Under the pieces are notes generated by a model. The model made no database searches, was not told the DNA's origin, and worked only from the letters and a program-made list of their open reading frames with translations. The translations under genes were made by a program, and so were the position numbers. A stretch of 64,000 bases of DNA from Owenia fusiformis. Its lineage: Eukaryota > Annelida > Polychaeta > Sabellida > Oweniidae. Of the stretch, positions 12,514 to 24,700 are shown piece after piece (position 1 is the stretch's first letter; the number at the start of each line of letters is the position of its first letter). The stretch is from positions 30,943,375-31,007,374 of the forward strand of contig CAIIXF020000005.1 of NCBI GenBank assembly GCA_903813345.2, written 5' to 3'.

Positions 12514-13127
12514 CAGTGCTGATATATAGCCTAATAATTAAGGGTGCGTTTTCAAACTAAACAGAGTGCTCCTATCAAAATGAATTTGCCTACATACCCC
12601 TGAGACTCTTATCTGATAGATAGAATGCACAAATTAAACAAAAGTTTTGCTATTAAAGGTAAAAAGTTCTCTTGAAATTTCGGAGTGATTTTACCTGTTA
12701 ATTCGGTCCATGGTCCGCCATTTTTGCGGAAGTTACACTGAAACGCAAACTCCATGAAACGAAACGAAATCACTAGAAAAAACATGGCACACATTGTGCG
12801 CATGTGCAGCAAAGTTTAGACCAATCAGATTATTTGATTATTTTGCGCACATGAATTATTTGCTTCTGAGCACTTACAAGCTTACCACAATAAACAAACC
12901 TGGCAGAGACTACCCTTTGCCTACTCCATTTTGGCGAAATTTCAGCTCAAACTCGTGACAAATGCATTATACATACGCTGGTGTGAAGCCTTGGAGACAC
13001 TCATTTTGGTAAATATGATTTATGGGGTATACTTTTCTGCAGTTTGTGGGAGTTTGGAACATTAAATGTTAAAATTCAAGAAAATATGCCAATTAAACGA
13101 CTGATCAATTAATATATACCAGCACTG
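12514..13127. mobile_element. Mariner-type MITE in RNF145 intron 1
   Basis: The element runs from CAGTGCTGATATA to TATACCAGCACTG with TA on each side. It is about 614 bases without a transposase frame. A second copy lies inverted at 41164-41800. The interior contains GCCATTTTTGCGGAAGT, a promoter-like (YY1/ETS-like) stretch, conserved in both copies. Confidence 0.75.
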
Positions 13128-13499
13128 TAATAGTCTTGCGAGTGTTGAATAGCCATCCATGCTATATTTCAAAAGCAGAAATTCAACGGTGTTAGGTTAT
13201 AGCTATGAACATATTCTTACCTCAAATCGATTCTAAACACCACCAGAAATGTTCTCCGATAATGGCAAAAAAGACGCCTCAGCAGGTATCCCAAATTGGA
13301 GTAATACTGTACATACTTCAATCTTCCAATCAACCAGCATTTCAAAATGTCAACCATGGACACCTGGATTATATTGACGTCACTCACAGACTTTTTTGAT
13401 CTACATGCATGTAGTAATTTATAAATGAAACATCAGTTTTAAATATTCAGCTTTGGTAGTCACTGATCAAAGGTCATTAGCCTACAGGTAGCTAAAGGT

Positions 13500-14286
13500 C
13501 TTATATTAATATTCAACATGTAAATTATTGACCATTTAGGTCTAAGGTCAATTCAACATGTAAATTACTGACCATTTAGGTTTAAGGTCAATTCAACATG
13601 TAAATTACTGACCATTTAGGTTTAAGGTCAATTCAACTGACCATTTAAGCCTAAGGTCAATTCAACATGTAAATTACTGACCATTTAGGTCTAAGGTCAA
13701 TTCAACATGTAAATTACTGACTATTTAGGTCTCAGGTCAATTTAAGGTTAATTACTGACCATTTAGGTCTAAGGTCAATTCAACATGTAAATAACTGACC
13801 ATTTAGGTTTAAGGTCAATTCAACTGACCATTTAAGCCTAAGGTCAATTCAACATGTAAATTACTGACCATTTAGGTCTAAGGTCAATTCAACATGTAAA
13901 TTACTGACTATTTAGGTCTCAGGTCAATTTAAGGTTTATTACTGACCATTTAGGTCTAAGGTCAATTCAACATGTAAATTACTGACCATTTAGGTCTTAA
14001 GACAATTCAACTTGTAAATTACTGACCATTTAAGCCTAAGGTCAATTCAACATGTAAATTACTGACCATTTAGGTCTAAGGTCACTTCAACATGTAAATT
14101 ACTGACTATTTAGGTCTAAGGTCACTTTAACATGTAAATTACTGACTATTTAGGTCTAAGGTCACTTCAACATGTAAATTACTGACCATTTAGGTCTAAG
14201 GTCAATTCAACATGTAAATTACTGACCATTTAGGTCTAAGGTCAATTCAACATGTAAATTACTGACCATTTAGGTCTTAGGTCAAT
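13500..14286. repeat. 40-bp minisatellite in RNF145 intron 1
   Basis: About 20 copies of a 40-base unit built on GACCATTTAGGTCTAAGGTC followed by AATTCAACATGTAAATTACT. Variants (AAGCC, CTATTT, shortened units) recur in the same order about 187 bases apart (for example at 13640 and 13827, and at 13757 and 13944), so the array has a higher-order period. It ends only about 30 bases before the acceptor of exon 2. Most units contain AGGTCTAAGGTCA, which resembles a direct repeat of nuclear-receptor half sites with one-base spacing. Confidence 0.9.
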
Positions 14287-14316
14287 GTCTATACATTTTG
14301 CTTTTGATTGTTTCAG

Positions 14317-16088
14317 CAATCCTGTTTGCCGCATTATTGATGATTCTACCATTGAAGCGACTTGTGAATCTCTACATGTACATTGTAAGCTCTCTCCTCA
14401 TCTGCGGTGGTTCATTCTTATCCATGCACTATGTGGCCATAGAGAAGGAAAACCAGAATAAAGACGTTTCTGTATTTGAAGACAAAGAAAATATTGAAAT
14501 GATTGGCTTCAACTTGATAGTCCAAGGAGCAATATGCGCCACCGTGACGTATCTCCTGGAGCTAAAACATTGGTCAAGATTTACCCTGTTGGCCTATACG
14601 TTACCCGTGATGGCAAGGATCGCTAGTATACCAGCTGAGGATCTTCATCGCGTACACAACTTCTCCACATTTGTGATCTGTGTAGCATTGTTCTTTTTTG
14701 TGTTGAACAACTTAGGCAGAGCGATTGATATAATGAGATTAACGCTGTATTATGCTTATCTTCAAACACAAGTATTTGGATGGATCTCATTTACTCTGCT
14801 AACGTGCGCGAAGGTGCTGTTGCCGGCACAGTTCCTAACATTCTGGCTCGTGATGATTCTCGTGCAGTTATACCTGTTCGTTATTACCAATCAAAATTCT
14901 ATGGCTGATGAAGGTTGGTTGATTATTCTGCTAGCAAGTACCGGAGAATGTTGCGCTACACCTATAAGTCTCATAGGCACATGTTTCGCAGTGTCTTACA
15001 CAGCATTCATTGTTCTTGCCCTCACTAAACTGTTCCTACAGGGCTACAATGCCTTCATGATGGACAATGTCATGCATCAAGGATGGACAGAGGGCTTCAC
15101 GATGTTCCTACTTGCCATACAGACTGATCTAATAACATTGAAGTCTGCACAGAGAGCTTTCTTAATGAGTATCATATTATTCATTGTTCTATCATCATTA
15201 ATCCAATCCATGTATGAAGTCGCTGATCCTATTTTGTTATCACTAAGCGCTTCTCATAATAAAAGTATTATCAAGCACGGTAAGGTTGTTTTACTGTGTA
15301 CATTCCTGTGGATGTTTCCATTGTATATGTCAATTTCTATTTGTAAATATTTTGATATCGATTTTTGGCTGCTTGTTATTTTATCTAGTTGCGTGTTAAC
15401 CAGTGTCCAGGTGCTTGGGTCTCTATTAGTCTATGGTCTCTTCATGTACGACAGTCTCAGGCATGAACCCTGGGAACGTCTAGATGATTTGGTTTTCTAT
15501 GCTAAAGCCACCACACGCATGTTTGAATTCCTCGTTGCAGTTATTGTAGTTTTTTACGGAGTACGGGAAACTTTATTTGGTAGTTGGAGCTGGGTGAATG
15601 TGTCAATTCTAATCATACATTTTTACTTTAATGTCTGGTCACGCATGCAGCAAGGGTGGAGAAGTTATCTCCTTCGTCGAAAAGCTGCTGCAAAAATCGC
15701 ATCTCTTCCCGATGCCAGTGAAGTGCAACTTAAAACTCATAATGATGTTTGTGCAATATGCTTTCAAGATATGAGAATTGCGAAACTGACAAAATGCCAT
15801 CATTTTTTTCATGGCCTTTGTTTAAAAAAGTGGTTATATGTGCAAGAGAATTGCCCGATGTGTCATCAGAAAATTGATTTTGGTGGTGAAAGTGAGGATA
15901 CTAATAATGCAAACGGTGCTGGTGATGCAGTAAATATTGTACAAGAGAATGTTGAAAATGAAGATAATCTGCAAGCTAATGTAGAAAATGAAAATATTGT
16001 ACAACTACAAGAGGATGTAGAAAATGAAAATGGAGCGCAAACTAATGTAGAAAATGAAAATACTGTTCAAGAGAATGTGGAAAACTGA
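14317..16088 (+). CDS. RNF145: RNF145 exon 2: membrane E3 ubiquitin ligase
   Basis: The exon follows acceptor TTGTTTCAG and ends at TGA 16086-16088; with exon 1 it gives 656 residues, close to the vertebrate protein. Many hydrophobic segments (residues about 10-500) form the polytopic TRC8/RNF145 membrane domain; blocks such as ECCATP, GYNAFM, LSASHNKS and DFWLLVILSS match RNF145 better than RNF139. A RING-H2 finger lies at about residues 543-585: CAIC, then C-x-H-x2-H-x2-C in KCHHFFHGLC, then CPMC, so all eight zinc ligands are present. In vertebrates the protein sits in the ER, binds INSIG and ubiquitinates sterol-pathway targets. The INSIG-binding YLYF motif of the vertebrate protein corresponds here to YMYI. 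The C-terminal tail is a low-complexity run of NVENE-type repeats. AATAAA directly follows the stop codon. Confidence 0.93.
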
Positions 16089-16094
16089 AATAAA

Positions 16095-16867
16095 CATAGC
16101 AAAAAATGTAACATGTATTTTTAAATGTAATATAGAAGGGATAGTGAGTCTAAAATGTTGGAAGCAATCTTCAAAAACCATGGCAATGTTTTTCATATAA
16201 TTTTCATTTCATTTCCTGGGAAATGAATTTAAGATATCTGATCAAATATTGAAGTTACTGTAAATGTAAGGTGCAGAAATGTGCAAATTTGTTAGAATTT
16301 AAAAGGGAATATTCCCATATTGTTGTAGGCATGGCTTAAAGTCTGATCAAAATCTGACCCCATTGAGTTCAATACAAATATGGATTTATTTCTTGGGGAG
16401 TAGGGGGTCAAGAGGGTTTCAAAATTAAGGTCATATTTGTTTAATTTTTTCCTTTTTCCAAAACTTCTTGGAGGGACCCACCAAAACCCATTGCTCGCTC
16501 GGCCCACGTCTTTTGCCATTCAATTTTCAGGAAATTTGAAATGTGTTGCTTTAAGCCATGTATAGTCTTGGATAGTCCTGTTACTCTGGATAGTTCAATG
16601 GTAAAAAACAAGATCCCTACATGTCCAGTTACAAGGCGACGAGGTAAAAGTCCATTTTTAGCCTACATTGACATTTCAGACATGTCAAAGGAAACAATTT
16701 TTTATTTAATTAATTAGTTGTAATGTACAACTTACATAGTACATGGTACATTGTACATGGTGCTTTTTGAAAGATTACATATAAAGTGCTCTTATTGTAA
16801 CTAAGTTACAATGTTATAAATATTGTAGAACATGGAAATATCCATCAATTTATTATCAAGGTTATTA
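16095..16867. other. 3' flank of RNF145, no gene seen
   Basis: Likely 3' UTR at first, then non-coding AT-rich DNA. It includes a run of GTACA-type words near 16725-16760. No exon or element was recognised. Confidence 0.4.
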
Positions 16868-17241
16868 CTGTAGGTTAGGTTAATTTGGCGCTAATTAATT
16901 TGGCAATTTTGACAATTTTGGTATATTGGCGGCTATTTAATTTGGCAAAAACTGCCACAATTTCCATATACACTAGAACAAAATACATAGTGCAACACCT
17001 ATTCCTTCAACTCAACAACTATATCTTGTCATTTATCAATGAAGCTACTCCCCTAAGCCAATTTAGAAGTGATATGTTCAGATTATCAGCCTAATCCTTT
17101 TCAGATTTTGTAAAAACTAAACCAGAAGTGACTTAAAATATACCAGACAAAATTTCCTTTTTAAACTTTAGAGAAGATGTAAATTGGCGTTTTTTCTATT
17201 TCGCCAAATTAAACTGGGTGCCAAATTAACCTAATCTTCAG
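16868..17241. mobile_element. MITE with TA duplication, CTGTAGG ends
   Basis: The inverted ends CTGTAGGTTAGGTTAATTTG and its near complement (CAAATTAACCTAATCTTCAG) face each other over 374 bases and are flanked by TA. AATTTGGC is repeated inside both arms. There is no coding frame. A TA target fits a Tc1/mariner-type origin. Confidence 0.65.
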
Positions 17242-18519
17242 TACATAAGAAGATACTTATTTATTTAATTATAATGGGCTTTAATATATCAGGATGGATA
17301 CACTTATAATTTTACTTATAATGCAAAAACTCTTGGTGCTTTCCCTTAGAGGTGATAATACAGCTCTTTCGTGCAGAATAAAGTCTATGTGTAAATCATT
17401 TGGTAAGAAAAATCTGTTTTTAGTTCATGAATACCATTTTATTTTCAAAAATTGTTCTCAAAATATCTGATCTGTTACCAATGATAGGTAGGGGAATGAT
17501 CTAACAGTTCAAAAAATGTGGACCGTAAGGTGAAACCTATACCAAATTTTTACAGAAAAATAGTTTTTGACAAGAAACAAAAAAAATTTCAGAGTACATG
17601 TATTAATATCATTTTTGGCTCAAGTCTCACTTCATCTATTAAGCCTCTCCAATATTGGTACTAATAATGTTTATATTGGTACTAATAATGTTTTAAGTAA
17701 TGCCTCTACATGACGGAGCTGAGTAAGCCTAAATCTTGCCTTCAGCTTTTTTAGCTACAAGACTTGTTAGGCCTACTTAAGTGTACATGTATCTAGAATT
17801 CAATTCAAAGATAATTTATGTAGGCTTTATAATATGTATGTAATATTTGATATATTTCTCAATTACGCTGGGGATAAACTGGAAATATGATTTCACCCCA
17901 GACATACATATTGTTTGGATATTTACAAAATCAATTTCCTCGCTTTCCTTGATAAAAGTGATTAAATCAAGAAAACAAAAAATCCTACCAAAGTCTGCTT
18001 CAGGAGGTCATGGTCATCGCCATGTTGAAACGAAGACATGATATCTAAATGTTTCCAGTTGATCGCCAGTGATGTCTTGTGGTGAAGGCTCAGTGTTATT
18101 CTGTTCACGTACATGTTGGTAAAACCAGCATTTATGTTAAAGCTATTTGTCACAGATGCTTTGGAAATTTTATAATCATCAGCTTTTTTTAAAAAAACTT
18201 CCTTCCCGGTCATCTGTGACAAATATTTGCAAAATTGATACATTTTTATCTTTCACCATACTTAGTATGAAAAATGGTTATTTTGCCCGCCTGTGTAGGC
18301 ATTTGTATGTTCAGCCAGAGACATATAAAACAATGTTTCTGGTTCAGCTTAAAATATTTTCGAATTTCCACTACTGAGATTTTTTTCGATTTAAATTTCA
18401 TAAATATATATAAATTATGTTTACAAGTTATGTTGTACACGCTGCTTAAATGAAATAAATTATTTTAGTATCAAATACTAAATTCATTATTTTGTTGAAT
18501 TGTAAGTTACAATTGAAAC

Positions 18520-18965
18520 TAGAGGTGTGCACTGTTGGTAAATCACTCAATCGATCAACAAAATATTTTAATGGATTCTAACATAAATGATGGAGATCGG
18601 ACATAATTTCCCTACAATTTTCTAATTCTTTAGTAGGAGGCGATTATTCAGTCGTTTGATTTGATTGCATACCTCTATTAAAATATATATCAACAAGATG
18701 TATTAGTAAAACACAAAAACAACAAAGGTAAGCGTCAGGCTTAGGGCAATTACCGGTAGCTTATTTGGCAGTTTGAGTTTTAAGCTTGGCATGTCAACCT
18801 GACAAATAAGGTCTCAATCAGTCAGTGACATCATGTAAGCTTACTCACGGTAGGATATTGAAGATTATCTTTTTGAGAATCAGTTAATTGCACTATTAAG
18901 AATCTTAATGGATTAAACTTGTGTTGATCAATTAACTGATGGTTGATTAAAAATTCACACCTCTA
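18520..18965. mobile_element. hAT-like MITE, 8-bp TSD
   Basis: Inverted ends TAGAGGTGTGCAC and TTCACACCTCTA enclose 446 bases. The 8-bp direct repeat ATTGAAAC flanks the element exactly (18512-18519 and 18966-18973). An 8-bp duplication with TAGAG-type ends is typical of the hAT superfamily. No transposase is present. Confidence 0.85.
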
Positions 18966-19066
18966 ATTGAAACATCTCTAGCTGTATCTCCATCTTGTAC
19001 CTGGTCATTGCAATACCCCCCCCCCCCTTATCAAATCTTTTATCTGACCTTTATATTTGGCAAAGA

Positions 19067-19168
19067 ACAAATGGAAGGTCTTATTTTGCGCTCGTTGGAC
19101 AGAATGTCAGTACAAATGTACTCGCCTTCGGTTCGTGCTTTGTACATCATTCTGTCCAACTCGTGCTG
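19067..19168. repeat. Short inverted repeat
   Basis: CTCGTTGGACAGAATG and its complement CATTCTGTCCAACTCG, with only a few mismatches, face each other over about 80 bases, so the stretch can fold into a hairpin. Its origin is not clear. Confidence 0.5.
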
Positions 19169-19213
19169 AATTCCACCTTATTGAATGGATTATTCCTTAA
19201 ATATTTGCCTTAA

Positions 19214-19725
19214 AGGAACATTCCTTGCCAGACTATTTCTCTCCTGATATGGTAGCTACAATCATATATATACTTTACATATTTAGCAAAACACGGGGAA
19301 ATGTTTTCATATGGTCAATATTGATCATTTAAAAATGTAGTACTCATTCCCAGAAAGCTGCCATCTTTTCAGATTTATTTCAGGAAGTGATGTCATCGAC
19401 TCTCACCTGTTATAACCTTGTCTATTACAGTATAGGAAAGAAGTACAAAATCACTTCTAAACAAGAAGCCCTTATCTTCTGTGTAAATATATTTTCAGGA
19501 GTTGTCAACTTAGAACTAAAGAGATCATCAAAAGGATTTTAATCATAGACCAAATTGAAAAAAATATTCAGCTGGTTAAGTCCTACTGGAATTGAGCACT
19601 ACATTTTTTAGTGATCAATATTGACCATTTCAAAACATTTTTCTGTTTTTTGATAAACTTGCAAAGTATGTATATGGTTATAGCTACCATATTAGGAGAG
19701 AGATGGTCTGGCAAGGAATACCCCT
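19214..19725. mobile_element. TTAA-flanked MITE
   Basis: The ends AGGAACATTCCTTGCCAG and CTGGCAAGGAATACCCCT are inverted copies, and TTAA lies directly outside both (19210-19213 and 19726-19729). The arms continue with weaker matches (ATATGGTAGCTA, GGTCAATATTGATCA) for over 100 bases. TTAA targets are used by piggyBac and Kolobok elements. There is no coding frame in the 512 bases. Confidence 0.7.
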
Positions 19726-20800
19726 TTAAATATTTCTCCATGTTTAGTAACTAACAGAACAATGGTTCAAGTAATTTTACAAAATCATTATTGATTTGTA
19801 TTTTCAGATGTAATCATTTTCAGTGCTAATGATATTTGAGTCATAATAATTGAGACATGCAAATATTCAACATATGGTATAATACAGTCCAAACAGTAAG
19901 AAATCTAACAGACAAGGCCCATTTTCATGCATTATAATATATAAAGTACAATCTATGTCTAACTTGACCATATATAGTCAGAAATACATCAGTTCTATTA
20001 AAGCATGGAAATTGATTTTTCAAAAAACCTGTTCAAAAAACTCATTTACTCAATAGAAGTCAAAAGAAATGAAAAATGAAATATAGCACCATATAAAAAT
20101 CTATGAAGGCACAACAATTTGAATTTGATGATTCATCCATTTTTTGTAACTCAAAATAGTTGGATTCTAACTGAAGGCATTCTCTGATCAAAGGGCTTCA
20201 AAATCCAGAACTCGCAATCTGATTAGAAATCATGTATCTTTGCGCATATTTAGATCACGTGATTCAGTTTAATCGGGTGCTTCCAAATTGGTTATAGCAG
20301 GGGGAAGAAGGAGGTACGGATTTTGGATACCTGCTCAGGAGGATGAACTGAAGGTTAAATAATACTTTACACCTGTCCACAGAAAACTGATAAAGTCTCC
20401 CAAACATCTAATCCTGCCTTCAATGTAATAACACTGAGCACTGAGACAGTATTTCAAAAAATTATTTGAAATAAACAGAAAAATTTAAAAAATAACATCT
20501 ATTGGTTTTCTGAAGTGAATGACTGATGATGTACATGTATATCAATAAATTAGACAACAGCAATGTCAAGCCATAGTAAATCCCATCAAACATCGGGCCA
20601 ATGGTATTTGACTTATTGTCTGGACAGACAGATAAATGACATTCTCTATATCCCCTTGCACTCGTTCAATTGGATAATTGATTCATCAGCCTACTCATAC
20701 AAATAAATATAAATAATATAAATACATATTTACATACAGTCATCATTACTATTTCAATCCTATATTTACAAAGTAAATATTTGTTAGTGCAACATATGCC

Positions 20801-20862
20801 TTAAGGTGGGACCTTGTTCATCAACACATAGGCAGACAAACAGATCTGGTCCCACCTTAATG
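20801..20862. repeat. 62-base perfect-stem hairpin
   Basis: TTAAGGTGGGACC and its exact complement GGTCCCACCTTAA are separated by about 36 bases. It could be a tiny TTAA-type MITE remnant or a transcribed hairpin. The rest of 19730-21480 shows no gene that I can support. Confidence 0.55.
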
Positions 20863-21483
20863 GATGTCAAATGTATTTTTGGCAAAAGTAGTAAGATAAA
20901 GAATTAGACCATTTAAGTCTTTGTTAGAGTATAAAGTTTGAAATATAAACAGAAGTGTAAAATTATTGCTATTTCAATAGCAATGTTTTCAGCAATGTTC
21001 ATTTTATCACAGTACAGTCGGGAATTTTCCCTTAACATCACAAGACCAATATATTTTGGCATTATTGGTATTATATTGTTCTTTTCTATTTGTATTCTAT
21101 TCTTAATCCATATGATTGGGATTTCATTCGATTCATTTCAATTTATTATATGGTCAACCAAATCACTTTCTCTTTCCTAATTGCTAGGTTTAGTCCATGC
21201 AGCTTTCCTGTTTAAAACAGCATTCTGTACTTTCTGAAAAACAGTTAAATGAGCAATTATGATTATTTCAAAATGTGCGTATGTACTTGGGGCTATAGAC
21301 TGATGTATACATATAGTGCAGGTTAAAAAACATACATGCTCAGTACATATTAGTTCATATCAAGTTCATAATTTGACCAAACAATAATTTACACATTTTT
21401 AAAATCCAACTCTGTCAGCATTATAATATTGATTGTTGCGAGTTCTCAGTAGTTTATTATGCATGTACGTAGCAAGGCATATC

Positions 21484-21597
21484 AAGTTGATTACAACTGA
21501 GCACTACCAAGTGATTTTGGGCCAAAGCTGTCAAATGTGAACCCCCTTGGAATTTTATTAAAAGTGAACCCCTTGGCAAATGCTGGCTAGGGGCCTG
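21484..21597. mobile_element. Fragment of CAGGCCCG-type MITE at ALMS1 3' end
   Basis: The stretch matches the elements at 43001-43213 and 44131-44297 (AAGTGATTTTGGGCC, GTGAACCCC, GGCAAATGCTGGCTA, GGGGCCTGAG). The left end is missing. The ALMS1 stop codon (TAG on the minus strand, 21587-21589) lies inside the terminal repeat of this fragment. Confidence 0.65.
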
Positions 21598-21746
21598 AGA
21601 ATTTTATTTGTAGAGTATCAGTGACGGGAAAAACTTGTTTACTAACTTTCTTAAACATTTGAGCCCTGAGTCTGTTTGTCTTCAGTTGGTCTTCATGTTT
21701 CCTCTTAAGCTCCCCCTGTGTCACTTCCGGCAAAGTCTTGTACAAT
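21587..21746 (-). CDS. ALMS1: ALMS1 exon 19: C-terminal ALMS motif
   Basis: The acceptor is TTGTTTTCAG|A. The exon reads LYKTLPEVTQGELKRK, then NRLRAQMFKKVSKQVF, which is the conserved ALMS motif also found in CEP295 and C10orf90. After it the protein continues about 15 residues to a TAG at 21587-21589 that lies within a transposon fragment. The first base completes the codon begun in exon 18 (AA|A). Confidence 0.92.
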
Positions 21747-24700
21747 CTGAAAACAATATTTACATTTATTCCACGATGGTGTGATTTCCAGCAATCTGAT
21801 TGGCCCATGTGACTTCAATAGATATCATCAGCACAATGTATGTGGAGATATATGTTGTTGGGATACAAAATCTCTTTAACACGCTGACATTAATTCTATT
21901 GAATGTTGATACTAATTCTTTTTAATAATGATGAGGGAGTTAGCAGCTTCAATTGATTTTTACATGTAAATCTACACCAGTGTTTAAAACATACTTCATA
22001 GTTTGCTCTTTCATCTCTTGTCTAGTCATCGTTCTCCTTTTGGGTTTATGTAGGTTTTCTGAAAGAAAAAAATCTCAATTTTAACACACACAAGATGCAT
22101 TATACTACATGTACACGTGAACAACACATCTTACCATTACATCCTAATTTAGGCATAATGGCTCACTTTGTACACATATAGACTTGTTTGTACAAAATCA
22201 TTTAAGATCATACATATTTCAACCAAAATGAGCAGACACTGTATAGTGTATACTGGTATCTGAGTCAATGTCTTGAACCAGTAACATCCTGTTTGTGTGA
22301 TAATTCCAGTTATTAACAGACATATGAACCAATAGTCAACAATAATGGTACATGTATGTGGCTTTTGGTACTCTAATGACACGATGCAAGGGGACTAACT
22401 GGCCCATTTTCTTTTTCTCCAAACCATGTATATCTATCACAAATAAAAATAAATGATCGTATCTCAATAACTTACCACTGTATGGATGGGCATTAGGATT
22501 CACTTGTTTCTTGCGTTGGTCAGCAAACAGTTGCGCTCTGTCCTGTCTGTATGTCTCTTCCCTTTGACGCTGCTCGGCAGACAGGGCCACCCGTTTCACA
22601 CGCTCTCTTGAGTTGGAGATGAAGTCAGCCTTCAGACGGGCAAATGCCTCCTAATAATCAGGAACACTTACAATCAATGCAGGGTAATCAGAAAATACAT
22701 TCTGTATAGTCATTATTTCATTTTTCTTATTGCTTCCCCATGATTATCTCCTTTTCCTGAATAGCCATAATTTTTACTTTTTGACAATCAAAAATACCGT
22801 TGCCATTTTAGAAATTGTGATGTGAATGATCTTGAAATGGTTTTGTTTTACTCTGTTGGAACCCTGACAAACTAATACATTACCTGAAGTGTGGGTTTCT
22901 CTTCAGCTGTATCCCTTTGATCTGTCCCAAAGGTCTTCCCTTGATTCATGTAAATCTCAGCAGAGTCATACTTGGTGGCAGGGATGAACTCTGACCTTGA
23001 CCTCTGGGAGTGTTTATTGGAGGACTCCCATGGCTCTGAGCCCACTGCATGGGCCTGTCTCTCTTTGAGAGGCTTTCTCCAGGGACGTTTCTCCTTTAAA
23101 GGCACATACCATGTCATACCTCCTAAAATGTAGAGATGAATCAAAACTGCTATATGGGCCTCAAGTTGGGTTTTACTGGCAATACTAAAAAATATTGAAA
23201 ATTAAAGTTATTTCATCCTGAAAGTTTATATTCTTCATTGCAGTTCTCAGTGCTTAGAATTAGACTGCTAAATATAGACTTACTAAAGTGACTCAAATTC
23301 TAACTCTAACACTAATACGTACATGTAAACAAAGTATCTAAATGAAGAAAAAATTCAAAACAATCTGTAACACACACTATCAATAGATTTTGATAATTTC
23401 TTTTCTTGCTTTAAAAATACATCATTATAAATCATCTCCATAGATTTCAGATACTCTTATGTTGTTTTCTGGGAAATAGCTAAAAGGATTTTAAGCTTTA
23501 ATATTTTCAAAAAAGGTTTCTAGCATAGTCTACCAATAGTGTAATCACAATGTTGTTACAGTTTTATTGTTTTGGTACGTTATTTAGACATTGGAACGCT
23601 GACATTAAAAAATAACAAAATTAATCAACCTTTACAATAACAACAACAACAACAACAAAAACAACAATAACAACAACAACATTCAGCAACATAAAACCAT
23701 TTAAGTCTAAAAGTATATTTCATTTTTTCTAAGGTAAAAACCTAGAACAGTTGACGAGGTCCCCTCATCAAGGGTGGTGAGAGAGACATTACTCGCAAGT
23801 TGCATCGCACATACTTCCTGTATGCTGGGTGTATGCCAGGAAATAAACCAGTTGGTTGGTCCTATACCTCGAAATATTTATATTTTATAATGTTTAAACA
23901 ATTTCAATAAAATTGCTGTATATGGTAATTTTGCTATTTTAACTAGAAAATGGCAACTCAACCAAGTAGCTAAAATCCCAACAAACAAACATTAATGAAT
24001 CTGAAATTTGTCAAAATATATTTCAGTATAATATGGCCATATTTTTTAAGAGATCTAATCATTAAAATTTCTGGCATTAGGTGGTAGCTTTGGATATTCT
24101 GAAGCACAAATAAGATAATGATACAATTGTGATGTACTCTAAAATGAGTATCATATACCAATCTAGTAGCCATACTTTGAAGAGATATCCTTACAAATAA
24201 AACAATGAAAAATGTACCTTCTTTTCCCTGTGTTTTCTTCAGATTGTCCTGCCTGTGTTTTCTCTGCTCTTCTGTTCCTTTGTAATCTTTTCTCTCTGAG
24301 GGGTGGGACTTTCTCTTCCCTGGTGATCCTGGCACTGAAACGAAACCTCTTCCTTGGTCATGGCCTTTCATGGGAGATGAGTGAATGTATCTGAAAAATG
24401 GTTACATGCTTTCAATCAGTGTGCCTCTTCCTGACAGAAGGTATTTAGAATAGCATCCAATCTTAGATATCAATATAATAAAGTGGTATTCTTAATCACA
24501 CACGAAACGCTTTATTCAAATACATATTACACAAAAATTCTGCATGAAAAAAATCTGGACTAAAATCAGTGGAAATATACTGCCGCACTGTGAAAGTATA
24601 TTGAATACAATAACTATTAAGAGAATTTGATACAGCTTTGAACAAGGCATTAACATGCAAAATGTTAAAACCTGCCATTTGTTACAGACACAGAACACCG

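Noticed and set aside
13500-14286. CRISPR-like array
   Set aside because: The units are head-to-tail without unique spacers and lie in a eukaryotic intron; it is a minisatellite.
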